Assembly (NCBI GenBank): GCA_002432025.1
Contig: DJFE01000031.1
Span: 1-64,000, forward strand
Direction: 5' to 3'
DNA length: 64,000 nucleotides
Source of the DNA: Candidatus Avelusimicrobium stercoris
Lineage (GTDB): Bacteria; Elusimicrobiota; Elusimicrobia; Elusimicrobiales; Elusimicrobiaceae
Below, piece by piece: positions 8,772 to 17,232 of the stretch. The position numbers and the translations under genes were made by a program. Position 1 is the first letter of the stretch. Each line of letters opens with the position of its first letter. Below the pieces are notes generated by a model that was not told the DNA's origin, searched no databases, and saw only the letters and a list, made by a program, of their open reading frames with translations.

Positions 8772-9494
8772 TTAAAGCACTTGTTTGAGTTCTACGGGCA
8801 AGTTCCGCTTGGCTACGCGCACCACACTGTGAGTATTGGTCTTTTTATCCATACCAAAAATATTTACGCGGTACAGCACCACCATTTTGCCATCTTGCTC
8901 CACCACATCTTGGATTTCAAACACCTTATCGGGCCAATTCCCCGTGGATTCCAATGTAATAATGTTATCCTTGGCGAAGTTGGCCTGCGGGTATTTGCCG
9001 CGCGCCACGCGCTTAAAAGCCTTGTATTCGTCCGGCGTTTTGATTACACGCACCTGTACCGGCACGCTAATCATAGAGATTTTGCTCTCTTCCTCCGGCA
9101 TTTGCTGGGGAGTGGTAGCATTAGGGGCTATGTGGTCCGCCGAACCCAAATTAACGGGCGATTTGGGCGTTTTTGGCGTGTTTTCTTCCTCTTCCTGCTG
9201 GTTGCTGGCGGGCAGAAAGGTGATTTTTTCCACACCTTGCATTTTGATATTGGGCAAATGGCTGGGCACGGTGGAAGCGTCCTTATAGTCCTGCGGGGGC
9301 TCGTCCTCGCCAGGCAGGTCGGCAGGCCCGGTGGGGTCCGCCAAGTTGACCAGCAATAGCGAACTGCTGCCCGGCACCTCGGCTAACTCCGGCTCCGGCA
9401 TACGGAAGGAATCCCACACGCGCATACACGCCACACCGGCCAAAAACACCAGCACAAAGGCGCAGGCCAAATGGATATTGCGTTTATTTTTCAT
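8772..9494 (-). CDS. Membrane-anchored protein of unknown function
   Basis: The protein has 240 residues and was not recognised. Residues 8-26 form one hydrophobic segment after a Lys/Arg-rich start, so it is probably an inner-membrane-anchored protein with a periplasmic body. A Pro/Glu/Ser-rich linker (about 30-140) connects to a compact C-terminal domain (about 150-240) with alternating strands, including YKAFKRVARG and KMVVLYRVNIFGMDKK. It is the last gene of the ileS-lspA operon and overlaps queF by 11 bases. Confidence 0.7.
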   Translation of the reverse strand: MKNKRNIHLACAFVLVFLAGVACMRVWDSFRMPEPELAEVPGSSSLLLVNLADPTGPADLPGEDEPPQDYKDASTVPSHLPNIKMQGVEKITFLPASNQQEEEENTPKTPKSPVNLGSADHIAPNATTPQQMPEEESKISMISVPVQVRVIKTPDEYKAFKRVARGKYPQANFAKDNIITLESTGNWPDKVFEIQDVVEQDGKMVVLYRVNIFGMDKKTNTHSVVRVAKRNLPVELKQVL

Positions 9495-9900
9495 TTTTCT
9501 TCTCGTAGTGCGCCGTAATTACGGAGCGCAGGCCGCCGCGGGGCGTAAACACGCCGGTAACGGTGGCTTTTTTCGGTTTGCAGGCCTTTACCACATCGTC
9601 CAAAATTTTATTGGCCGTGTTTTCCATAAAAATACCCATATCGCGGTATTCCAACAAATAATATTTAAGGGATTTAAGTTCCAGACACAGTTCGTCCGGG
9701 ATGTATTCAATCGTAATTACGCCAAAGTCCGGCAAGCCCGTTTTGGGGCAGACCGAAGTAAATTCCGGCAATTCAATTTTAATATCGTAATCGCGCTTAT
9801 ACTGGTTGGGCCAGCATTGGATTTCCGGCAAGACGGCATCCGCATTTTTGCGGGCGTGTGCAGTAGTGTAACCAAAGTCAATATCGTTAGTGTGTGTCAT
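9484..9900 (-). CDS. queF: NADPH-dependent 7-cyano-7-deazaguanine reductase QueF
   Basis: QueF reduces the nitrile preQ0 to preQ1 in queuosine biosynthesis. The 138-residue protein matches the short single-domain type. The catalytic Cys lies in FTSVCPKTGLPDFG, and ELKSLKYYLLEYRD is the family's substrate/NADPH-binding segment. It overlaps the upstream P-type ATPase gene by 4 bases and the downstream gene by 11. The other preQ0 genes (queC, queD, queE) are not in the window, so the pathway cannot be judged here. Confidence 0.95.
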   Translation of the reverse strand: MTHTNDIDFGYTTAHARKNADAVLPEIQCWPNQYKRDYDIKIELPEFTSVCPKTGLPDFGVITIEYIPDELCLELKSLKYYLLEYRDMGIFMENTANKILDDVVKACKPKKATVTGVFTPRGGLRSVITAHYEKKNEK

Positions 9901-11846
9901 TTTATGTTAAGCATCCTTGTTGAATTTAAAAAGACGAGCCCGGCCACGGCCAACGCGCCACCGACAATCCACGTCCACCCGGCTTGGGGCATAAACCACA
10001 CCAGCCCCGCACAGCCTGCAAACGTAATCAGTACGGCCAGCAATACATTAACCGTTATAATCCGGTGCAACTTCTTATTTATTTTAAATAAATCGGCCAC
10101 CGGGTACAAGTCCCGGCTTTTAATTAGTACGTCCACCCAGTTATTATATACGTTGCGGCCCGAAGCATACACCACCCCCGCATCGGCCCGCAGTAAGGCA
10201 ATAATATCGTTAAAACCGTCCCCCACCATTAGCACGTGCTTGCCCAAGGCGCGCAAGTTGGAGATAATTTCCGCCTTGGTTTTGGGCAGCACATTGGCGT
10301 TTACTTTTTCAATGCCCGCTTCTTTGGCAATCGCGGCAACGGACGATTCGTTATCGCCGGACACCAAAATAACCTCCTTGCCAAGTGATTTTAAGAAAGC
10401 AATTAATTCTTTGGCTCCCGGGCGCAGTTCATCGGCCAGCGTTAAATAGCCCATATATTTGCCGTTTTTGGCTACGCAAATGACGGCTTCGTCCGCACGG
10501 GCGATTTTGGCCGCCGTTTTAATGTTTTGCTCCTCTAACCATTGGGTCCGGCCCGCCAAAATTTTATCCTCGCCGCTGGTGGCCGATACGCCCAGGCCGG
10601 GCAGTACATCAAAGCACAAAAGCGGCTTGGGCGCGGCTTTGTGCTCCTTGGCGCACGCGGTTACGGCATCGGCAAACGGGCCGTCCACCAGTTGCTCGGC
10701 GGTAGCGACCGTTTCCAACAACTGGCGCTGGGAAACTTTTTTAGCCGGATAAATGCCCGACACGCGCAATTCCCCATAAGTAAGCGTACCCGTTTTATCA
10801 AAAAACACGGTATCGGCGTGGACAATTTCGTCCAGGGCGTAAATATTTTGCAATTTGATTTTTTTCGTGCGCGCGCCGCTGCGGGCAAAAAACGACGGGG
10901 AAACCGCCGCAAACACCAGCGCGGCCGGGCTGGCAACCGCCAGCACAAAAAGTAAAACGCCTAAATATAAAAACCACTCCGTGGTCCCTTTTGTGTAAAG
11001 TACGGCCGCATAAGCCCCCGCCGCTAATAGTATGGTAAGCGGTAGCACCCAGCAGGCAAAGCCGTCCAGCGCGCTTTTAAAACCGCTACGCGCGAGTTCG
11101 CTCTTTTTTATGGCAGACACCACGCTCATTAACGCGGAAGCGGCTAAAACCTCGGTAACTTCTATATAAATTTCCGCCGATTTATTGAGCGTACCCGCAA
11201 ACACGCGGCTGCCCGCATTTTTGGACGTGGGCAACATATTGCCCGTAATTAATTGCTCGTCAATGGAGGTTTTGCCTTGTTTGACAATGCCGTCCGCTGG
11301 CAAGCGTTCGCCGGGTTTTACAAAAATCAGGTCGCCTTTTTTTAGTTCCCCCGCAAAGACTTTTTTGAAACTGCGCCCTACGCACAAGCGGCCCGATTTG
11401 GGCAAGAAATCGTCCAGTTTTTTAACAAACACGCGGGAGCGTTCCTTTTCCTTTACCAAGCGGCGTTCCGCCCATAAGGATAATGTGATAAAAAGCGAGG
11501 TATATAAGTACAAATCCGGCACCGGACCAAAAAGCGGAACCGTTAAAAATACATTTAATGCCGAATATAATAGCCCCGAAGTAGTGCAAACCGCCGCCAA
11601 AACCGCCCAAGAAATCCGCCCTTCCCAAATATCTTTTAGGGCGGTGCGTAAAAATACATCCGAGCAAAACAGATAGTTCATCAAACACAAAATAAAAATG
11701 CCCACGTCCGCGTGGCGGAACGTGAGCGAAAATAAAATAAGCACCAAAAAGCAGGCAGATAAGAAAAAACGGTATGTGTAAGCCTTAGACGGCACCGAAA
11801 GCGCCGCCGAAACTGGGCGGGAAGACTTACGCAGTAGCACGCTCAT
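9897..11846 (-). CDS. P-type ATPase, P1B-like, with altered signature motifs
   Basis: The 649-residue membrane ATPase has the phosphorylation motif DKTGTLT (Asp350), the hinge MVGDGFNDIIAL and a closing NSTRML segment like the P1B metal pumps. Three key P1B features differ. The CPC metal site in the membrane is SPA (306-308). The actuator TGE loop, whose Glu drives dephosphorylation, reads TGN (201-203). The nucleotide-domain HP dipeptide reads GP. No N-terminal metal-binding domain is present. Either substrate and kinetics are changed or transport is lost. It is translationally coupled within the ileS operon. Confidence 0.85.
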   Translation of the reverse strand: MSVLLRKSSRPVSAALSVPSKAYTYRFFLSACFLVLILFSLTFRHADVGIFILCLMNYLFCSDVFLRTALKDIWEGRISWAVLAAVCTTSGLLYSALNVFLTVPLFGPVPDLYLYTSLFITLSLWAERRLVKEKERSRVFVKKLDDFLPKSGRLCVGRSFKKVFAGELKKGDLIFVKPGERLPADGIVKQGKTSIDEQLITGNMLPTSKNAGSRVFAGTLNKSAEIYIEVTEVLAASALMSVVSAIKKSELARSGFKSALDGFACWVLPLTILLAAGAYAAVLYTKGTTEWFLYLGVLLFVLAVASPAALVFAAVSPSFFARSGARTKKIKLQNIYALDEIVHADTVFFDKTGTLTYGELRVSGIYPAKKVSQRQLLETVATAEQLVDGPFADAVTACAKEHKAAPKPLLCFDVLPGLGVSATSGEDKILAGRTQWLEEQNIKTAAKIARADEAVICVAKNGKYMGYLTLADELRPGAKELIAFLKSLGKEVILVSGDNESSVAAIAKEAGIEKVNANVLPKTKAEIISNLRALGKHVLMVGDGFNDIIALLRADAGVVYASGRNVYNNWVDVLIKSRDLYPVADLFKINKKLHRIITVNVLLAVLITFAGCAGLVWFMPQAGWTWIVGGALAVAGLVFLNSTRMLNIK

Positions 11847-11849
11847 ACC

Positions 11850-12833
11850 TTACCGCGGGAAGAACCGCGCCGCCAAGACTCTTTCGCGCCCTTGTTCGGT
11901 GCGCATCATTTGAATTTTGGCATCGTATTTGGCCGCATTTGCCGGGTCCAACTTTTTGGCAACCATATAGTTGGCCGTCGCGGCAATGGGGTCCTCTACC
12001 GCCAGCATATCGCCCATTAAATCATACGTCGGCACATACTGGCTGGCCAGTTCCTTGGCTTTTACCAAAAGTCCCAAGGCATAATCCTTTTCGCCCTTGC
12101 GGTACATCAAATCACCCATATAATAATAGGCCAGCGCATAGGTAGGCTTAATGGTTACGGCTTCTTCCAAATCGGCATACGCATTGGCGGGGTAGCCCAT
12201 TTTAATAAACGCGCGGGCACGCTCCAAGTACGGGCGGGCGTTATCGGGGTCCAAGGACATCATATATGTATAGTCGTCCACCGCAGACTCATACTGCCCC
12301 ATAGCAAAATAAGTAAGCCCGCGGTTTAAGAACAAAAGGGGTTCATCTTGGCGGAGTTTAAACGCGCTGTTAAAATCGGCCAAGGCGGAAGAAGTGCGGC
12401 CCAAGCGGTAATACGCCAACGCGCGGTTCATATACGCCGTAAAATAGCGCGGATTGCGGGCCAAGGCTTCGGTTAAATAAAAAGCGGCGTCCATATTGCG
12501 CCCCGTATCTACATAAAGCGCGCCCAAGTTGTTATATGTTTCGGGCAAATTGGGGTTTACCTCTATGGATTTTAAATAATCCCGCTCCGCAAACGAACGG
12601 TTCTTCGCGCGTTCCTGCGCGTTTTTGACGGGTAAACGCTCCCATAATAAGCCTCTGTTGGCCAAGGCGGCGGCGTTTTCGGGGTTTTGTTTTAGTAGGC
12701 GGGTATAGAGTTGGATAGCCTGCGTGAAATTTCCCTTAGAGGTAGCCAGTTGGGCTTCCTTAAATAAACGCGTGTCGCTGCTGCAAGCCGCGGCCAACAA
12801 CAAGGCCGCCAAAACGATACATACTTTCTTCAT
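11850..12833 (-). CDS. TPR-repeat lipoprotein
   Basis: A lipoprotein signal peptide ends in LLLAAACSS, so the mature protein starts at Cys17 and is membrane-anchored outside the cytoplasm. The body (about 25-300) consists of seven to eight tetratricopeptide repeats, for example NLPETYNNLGALYVDTGRN and PRYFTAYMNRALAYYRLGR. Such proteins serve as scaffolds for envelope or pilus assembly; the partner here is unknown. Its start overlaps the lspA stop by 4 bases, so the gene for the lipoprotein signal peptidase lies just upstream. Confidence 0.87.
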   Translation of the reverse strand: MKKVCIVLAALLLAAACSSDTRLFKEAQLATSKGNFTQAIQLYTRLLKQNPENAAALANRGLLWERLPVKNAQERAKNRSFAERDYLKSIEVNPNLPETYNNLGALYVDTGRNMDAAFYLTEALARNPRYFTAYMNRALAYYRLGRTSSALADFNSAFKLRQDEPLLFLNRGLTYFAMGQYESAVDDYTYMMSLDPDNARPYLERARAFIKMGYPANAYADLEEAVTIKPTYALAYYYMGDLMYRKGEKDYALGLLVKAKELASQYVPTYDLMGDMLAVEDPIAATANYMVAKKLDPANAAKYDAKIQMMRTEQGRERVLAARFFPR

Positions 12834-13318
12834 TTAGCCTCCCGTTTGGGTGCGTGAAAAAATAAGGATAATACAAACAAGCACGCCCCAATGGTAATGA
12901 AAGAGTCCGCCACGTTAAACACGGGCCAAACCCGAAAATCCAAAAAGTCCACTACAAAGCCTAACGTTATTCTATCATAAAGATTGCCCAGTGCACCCGC
13001 CAAAATGAAGACAGCCCCCCATTTGACGAGTTTTCCGTGCTCCGTCAGGTCCTTCCAACTAAATACAATATACGCAATCACGGCCAGCATTACAAAAATT
13101 AACGCAAAGTTGCCGTTTTGCATCATACCAAAGGCCGCGCCCGTATTTTCCACATACCGTAAGTGGAAAAACGGGCACAGTTCCAAAGGTTTTTCAATCA
13201 GCAGGCGCAAGGCCAGTACCTTGGTCAGACGGTCCAAGAATAAAATTCCGGCCGCACTCCACAGCACCGCTTTGTTCTGGCTGCACCAAGTAAGGGCGGC
13301 TTTAAACCCCTTACGCAC
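12830..13318 (-). CDS. lspA: Lipoprotein signal peptidase LspA
   Basis: LspA cleaves lipoprotein signal peptides in the inner membrane. Four hydrophobic segments are present, with the catalytic aspartates in NLYDR and NVADSFITIG, plus the family motif YVENTGAAFG. The reading frame stays open far upstream inside ileS, but a GTG at 13318 with GAGG 8 bases before it gives a normal 162-residue protein overlapping ileS by 8 bases. The neighbouring lipoprotein gene is a likely substrate. Confidence 0.93.
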   Translation of the reverse strand: MRKGFKAALTWCSQNKAVLWSAAGILFLDRLTKVLALRLLIEKPLELCPFFHLRYVENTGAAFGMMQNGNFALIFVMLAVIAYIVFSWKDLTEHGKLVKWGAVFILAGALGNLYDRITLGFVVDFLDFRVWPVFNVADSFITIGACLFVLSLFFHAPKREAK

Positions 13319-16130
13319 CAACTTTTTCCTCGCTGTCCACGCAAATATGCTCTTTTTCCAGCACGCCAGCACAGCGGGCGCACAAGTCGGCATAGTGGGC
13401 GTTGGAACCAACATCTTCCTTCCATTGCCAGCAGCGGGCGCATTTATGCCCGGCGGCGTGTTCGCAAGAGACCGTCAGTTCGTCCTCGCCGTCTGCAATT
13501 TCCACCGCGGACACAATGGCGATTTCCGGCCACAAGTCCTTAGTTTCCTGCAAGAAAGCCTTCATTTCCGGCTTAGACGTTTTAAAAATGACCTTGGCTT
13601 CCAACGAGGAGCCAATCACACCTTTTTGGCGGGCATCCTCCAACACCTTTTGCACGGTTTCGCGCACGCGGCGGATTTTGTTCCACTTTTCTTCCAGTTT
13701 TACATCCGGAATCAGCGAAGCGTTCGCCGGCATATTAGAAAGGAAAATGCTCTGCGGCAAGTCGCGCCCCAAGGCGGTTTTGCGCAGTTCCTGCCAGGCT
13801 TCTTCGGCCGTGAAGGAAAGCACGGGCGCCATTAATTGCAACAACGTTACCGCAATTTCCGCCAGTACGGTTTGCGCACTGCGGCGCGCCGGAGACGAAG
13901 CCCCCAGCGTATATAAGCGGTCCTTGGACGCATCCAACATAAAGGAGGACAAATCCAAAATACAGAAATCCGTAATGGCACGCATTGCACGGCGGAAGTT
14001 AAATTCCTCGTACCCGGCGTGGACTTCTTGGATTAAGGCGTCCAAGCGGCCCAGCATATAGCGGTCCATTTCGGCTAAATCTTTGCCCGCCACCTTATGC
14101 AAGGCCGGGTCGTAATCGGACAAGTTGCCCAGCGCATAGCGCACCGTGTTGCGGATTTTGCGGTAGGTATCAATCGGCCCGCCCAAAATTTCGTCCGAAA
14201 TGCGCACATCGCCTTGGTAATCGGCAAACGACACCCACAAGCGCAAGATATCAGCGCCGTATTTGTTGATTACATCTTCGGGGTCCACGCTGTTGCCCAA
14301 GGATTTGTGCATCGGGCGGCCCTGCTGGTCCAGCACCATACCGTGCGTTAAAATGGTTTTAAACGGAGCGGTGCCTTCCAGCGTGAAGGACGGAATATAG
14401 GAACTTTGGAACCAACCGCGGTGCTGGTCGGACCCTTCGGAATACACATCCGCCGGGAAATCCAAGCCGCGGTCCTTTAACACCGCCGCCCAAGATACAC
14501 CGGAATCCAACCACACATCCAAGATGTCGGTTTCCTTTCTAAATTCGTGGCAGCCGCAATCACAATGATAATCTTCCGGCATTAATTTTTCCACCGGGTC
14601 AGTAAACCAAAAATCGGAACCTTCGGCCATTGCGCGCTTTTTGATAAAGGCAAACAAGTCGTGGTTGACTTGGGCTTTGCCGCATTTTTTACAATATAGA
14701 ATCGTTACGGGCGTACCCCAGAAGCGCTGGCGGGACAAGCACCAATCCGGGCGCAGGCCAATCATAGAGCGCATACGTTCCTCGCCGCCGGCGGGGTAGA
14801 ATTTGACGTTGGAGAGATTGTCCATTAATTTCTGGCGCAAACCATCCTTGTCAATGCTCATAAACCATTGTTCCGTGGCGCGGAAGATAATCGGGTTGTG
14901 GCAGCGCCAGCAATGCGGATAACTGTGCGTAATTTCCTGTTCTTTAATGAGCGCGCCGATTTCGTCCAATTTTTTAACCATTAACGGGTTGGCTTCAAAG
15001 ACGTGCATCCCTTCAAAAATGCCCGCATCCTTGGTGTAGCACCCCTTTTCGTCCACGGGGCAGAAGGTTTCTAGGCCCCATTGTTTGCCGGCGCGGAAGT
15101 CGTCCTCGCCGTGGCCGGGTGCGATATGCACAATACCCGTACCCGCATCCATCGTTACAAAATCGGTCCAAATAATCGGGTTTTCCTTATGCGTAAGCGG
15201 GTGGAAATATTTCATCCCCACCAAATTGGCTCCGGGGACTTTGCCCGCTTGGGTGCAATCCAAGCCGGACACCTTCAAAAATTCTTCCGCCAATTTTTCA
15301 GCCAAAATGTAGTATTCCTGCGTGTTGGAATCCTGCAAGATTACATAATCTTCGGTATTGGAAACCGCCGCCGCCATATTGGACGGAATCGTCCACGGCG
15401 TAGTGGTCCAAATCACTAGGCTAATCGGCTTTTCGTAATTCAGGTTGCCCAACACTTCTTTATTGGGATTGACCAGTTTAAAGCGCAAATAAATGGACGA
15501 AGATTTAACATCCTTGTATTCGGTCTCCGCATCGGCGAGGGCCGTTTCGCAATGGGCGCACCAAGTAATCGTTTTTTGGCCCTTATAGACGTAGCCCTTT
15601 TCAATCAAATCCAAGAATACGCCAATCGTAATACCCTCGTAACGCGGGGACATCGTCAAATACGGGTTATCCCAATCGCCCTGCACGCCCAAGCGTTTGA
15701 AGCCTTGGCGTTGGATATCAATAAATTTAGCCGCAAAGGCGCGCGCTTTTTTGCGGAAGGCAGGCACATCGGTAATGTGCTTTTTGTCTTGTTTTAATTC
15801 CTTTAAAAGCGCCTGTTCAATCGGCAGGCCGTGGCAGTCCCACCCCGGCACATATGGCGTATAATAGCCGGACATAGAGCGGCTTTTTAAAATAATATCC
15901 TTAATGGTTTTATCAAGCGCGTGACCGATGTGAATTTTCCCGTTGGCGTAGGGCGGGCCGTCGTGCAAGACAAAATGTCTGCCAGCCTCGTTCTTTTTGA
16001 GCATTGCTTCGTACAAATGGATAGATTTCCAAAAGTCCAAAATTTTGGGTTCTTTTTGCGCCAAACCGGCACGCATCGGGAAGTCCGTTTTAGGTAACAA
16101 AACGGTATGGGAATACTTATTTTTTGCCAT
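13311..16130 (-). CDS. ileS: Isoleucine--tRNA ligase
   Basis: IleS charges tRNA-Ile. The class I motif PPYANGKIHIGHA is at the N-terminus. The second signature reads PMHKSLGN rather than KMSKS, a variant I recall from other bacterial IleS proteins. The C-terminus carries the zinc cysteines CARCWQW and CARCAGVL. The start at ATG 16130 (MAKNKYSH, 939 residues) is preferred over an in-frame GTG at 16142, because that GTG is part of the GGAGTG ribosome-binding site. A TATAAT box is seen about 40 bases upstream. It heads the six-gene operon. Confidence 0.96.
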   Translation of the reverse strand: MAKNKYSHTVLLPKTDFPMRAGLAQKEPKILDFWKSIHLYEAMLKKNEAGRHFVLHDGPPYANGKIHIGHALDKTIKDIILKSRSMSGYYTPYVPGWDCHGLPIEQALLKELKQDKKHITDVPAFRKKARAFAAKFIDIQRQGFKRLGVQGDWDNPYLTMSPRYEGITIGVFLDLIEKGYVYKGQKTITWCAHCETALADAETEYKDVKSSSIYLRFKLVNPNKEVLGNLNYEKPISLVIWTTTPWTIPSNMAAAVSNTEDYVILQDSNTQEYYILAEKLAEEFLKVSGLDCTQAGKVPGANLVGMKYFHPLTHKENPIIWTDFVTMDAGTGIVHIAPGHGEDDFRAGKQWGLETFCPVDEKGCYTKDAGIFEGMHVFEANPLMVKKLDEIGALIKEQEITHSYPHCWRCHNPIIFRATEQWFMSIDKDGLRQKLMDNLSNVKFYPAGGEERMRSMIGLRPDWCLSRQRFWGTPVTILYCKKCGKAQVNHDLFAFIKKRAMAEGSDFWFTDPVEKLMPEDYHCDCGCHEFRKETDILDVWLDSGVSWAAVLKDRGLDFPADVYSEGSDQHRGWFQSSYIPSFTLEGTAPFKTILTHGMVLDQQGRPMHKSLGNSVDPEDVINKYGADILRLWVSFADYQGDVRISDEILGGPIDTYRKIRNTVRYALGNLSDYDPALHKVAGKDLAEMDRYMLGRLDALIQEVHAGYEEFNFRRAMRAITDFCILDLSSFMLDASKDRLYTLGASSPARRSAQTVLAEIAVTLLQLMAPVLSFTAEEAWQELRKTALGRDLPQSIFLSNMPANASLIPDVKLEEKWNKIRRVRETVQKVLEDARQKGVIGSSLEAKVIFKTSKPEMKAFLQETKDLWPEIAIVSAVEIADGEDELTVSCEHAAGHKCARCWQWKEDVGSNAHYADLCARCAGVLEKEHICVDSEEKVGA

Positions 16131-16202
16131 TGAAAAATTCACTCCAATATATAAGGATATTTATATTATAGAAAATTTAAGGAAAAGAAAACGCCCCGTA
16201 CG

Positions 16203-16742
16203 CTAAAAAATCCACGCCTCTGATTCATTTTGTCGTGCACCTATTGTTTTACAAAATTTGGCACCCTCTTTCGCCTCTTGGGCATCCACCTCTGGGGCTG
16301 TAAAATAACATGCCCGGACAAAAAGTCCTTTTCCATCTAAAAGCCACGGAATAAACATAATCTGAAAACTGGCTGGCAGGGTATCGTCATCTCCTATAAT
16401 CATAAGAAAAGGCTCCTTTCCAATGATAAGTTCTGTTTTATCTTTTCTATACGTAGAAAAAACTTCTGGGTTTGGTGAAAAATTGTAAAATTCTCCGTCT
16501 GGTCCCGACACTCCATTTTGAAAGCCACTAAATGAAATATCCAGTTCTTCCCAATTTTGGGTAAATGTACCATTTGCCAAATAATACATTTGCTCCGCTT
16601 TATAAATTTGCTCTACATAAGAACGCAAATTCCCATACTTTACCCTAGCAACCGCCTTCTGGTATTGGGGCACTGAAACCGATACCAAAATACCTAAAAT
16701 TAAAACAACCACCAACATTTCTACAAGCGTAAAACCTTTCAT
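16203..16742 (-). CDS. Type IV pilin-like protein
   Basis: The 179-residue precursor begins MKGFTLVEMLVVVLILGILV, a class III signal with cleavage expected after Gly3, Phe+1 and Glu+5, followed by the hydrophobic alpha-1 helix. The globular part differs from the three pilins at 54.6-58.6 kb and ends in a pair of cysteines (ACYF, KFCKT). GAGGAAAG precedes the ATG. It starts 1 base after the stop of the DtxR-type regulator gene, so the two are probably co-transcribed, an unexpected pairing. It is a major or minor pilin or a pseudopilin. Confidence 0.85.
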   Translation of the reverse strand: MKGFTLVEMLVVVLILGILVSVSVPQYQKAVARVKYGNLRSYVEQIYKAEQMYYLANGTFTQNWEELDISFSGFQNGVSGPDGEFYNFSPNPEVFSTYRKDKTELIIGKEPFLMIIGDDDTLPASFQIMFIPWLLDGKGLFVRACYFTAPEVDAQEAKEGAKFCKTIGARQNESEAWIF

Positions 16743-16743
16743 A

Positions 16744-17127
16744 TTATCTTTCCTCGCCCGTTTGCCGGTGCAAATAATCGTGCAGTTTTTCAAGCGTTTC
16801 GCGGCTGATGGTGTGCTCCATTTTGCAGGCATCAATATCGGCCGTTTTGGGCGTTACACCCAGCACCTGCGTTAAAAAGCGGCTCAAAATGGCGTGGCGT
16901 TTTTTAACGTCCTCCGCCGCCCGGCGGCCCTTGGCCGTCAGTTCAATGCCTTTATACGGCTGGTGAACCATATAGCCCGCTTCCGCTAGGGCCTTCACCG
17001 CACCCGTAACGCTGGGGGTTTTTACGCCCAACATATCGCGGATATCGCTCACGCGCGCAATGCCTTCCTCGTTGGCACAGAGAGAGACAGCCTCTAAATA
17101 ATCTTCCATATTAGACGTTAATTTCAT
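16744..17127 (-). CDS. DtxR/MntR-family metal-dependent regulator
   Basis: The 127-residue protein has the N-terminal winged helix typical of this family (YLEAVSLCANEEG, VSDIRDMLGVKTPSVTGAVK), then GYMVHQPYKGIELTAKG. The dimerisation/metal domain follows, with H, C and E ligand candidates in RHAILSRF and ACKMEHTIS. This short form without an SH3-like domain resembles MntR. It is divergent from gdhA; the shared upstream region has two copies of a 16-base sequence that may be its operator. It is followed at 1 base by a pilin gene. The metal specificity (Mn or Fe) is not determinable. Confidence 0.87.
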   Translation of the reverse strand: MKLTSNMEDYLEAVSLCANEEGIARVSDIRDMLGVKTPSVTGAVKALAEAGYMVHQPYKGIELTAKGRRAAEDVKKRHAILSRFLTQVLGVTPKTADIDACKMEHTISRETLEKLHDYLHRQTGEER

Positions 17128-17140
17128 ACTTTCCCCCGTA

Positions 17141-17205
17141 GTAGATTTGTGTATATCTTAACATATTTTTATCCTCTTGCTTTTGTTTGGTAGATTTGCT
17201 TATAT
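17141..17205. promoter_or_regulatory. Two 16-base direct repeats between the DtxR-type gene and gdhA
   Basis: GTAGATTTGTGTATAT at 17141-17156 and GTAGATTTGCTTATAT at 17190-17205 differ at two positions and are 49 bases apart. The second overlaps a probable gdhA extended -10 (TTTGGTAGAT). The first lies in the start region of the minus-strand regulator transcript. They could be binding sites of the regulator or simply two similar promoters. Confidence 0.5.
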
Positions 17206-17232
17206 GGGAGTATCCCACCCCAAGGAGCGTTT

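Noticed and set aside
9331..10449. 372-codon plus-strand frame across queF and the P-type ATPase gene
   Set aside because: Both antisense genes are well supported; the frame has no signal or domain and crosses gene borders.
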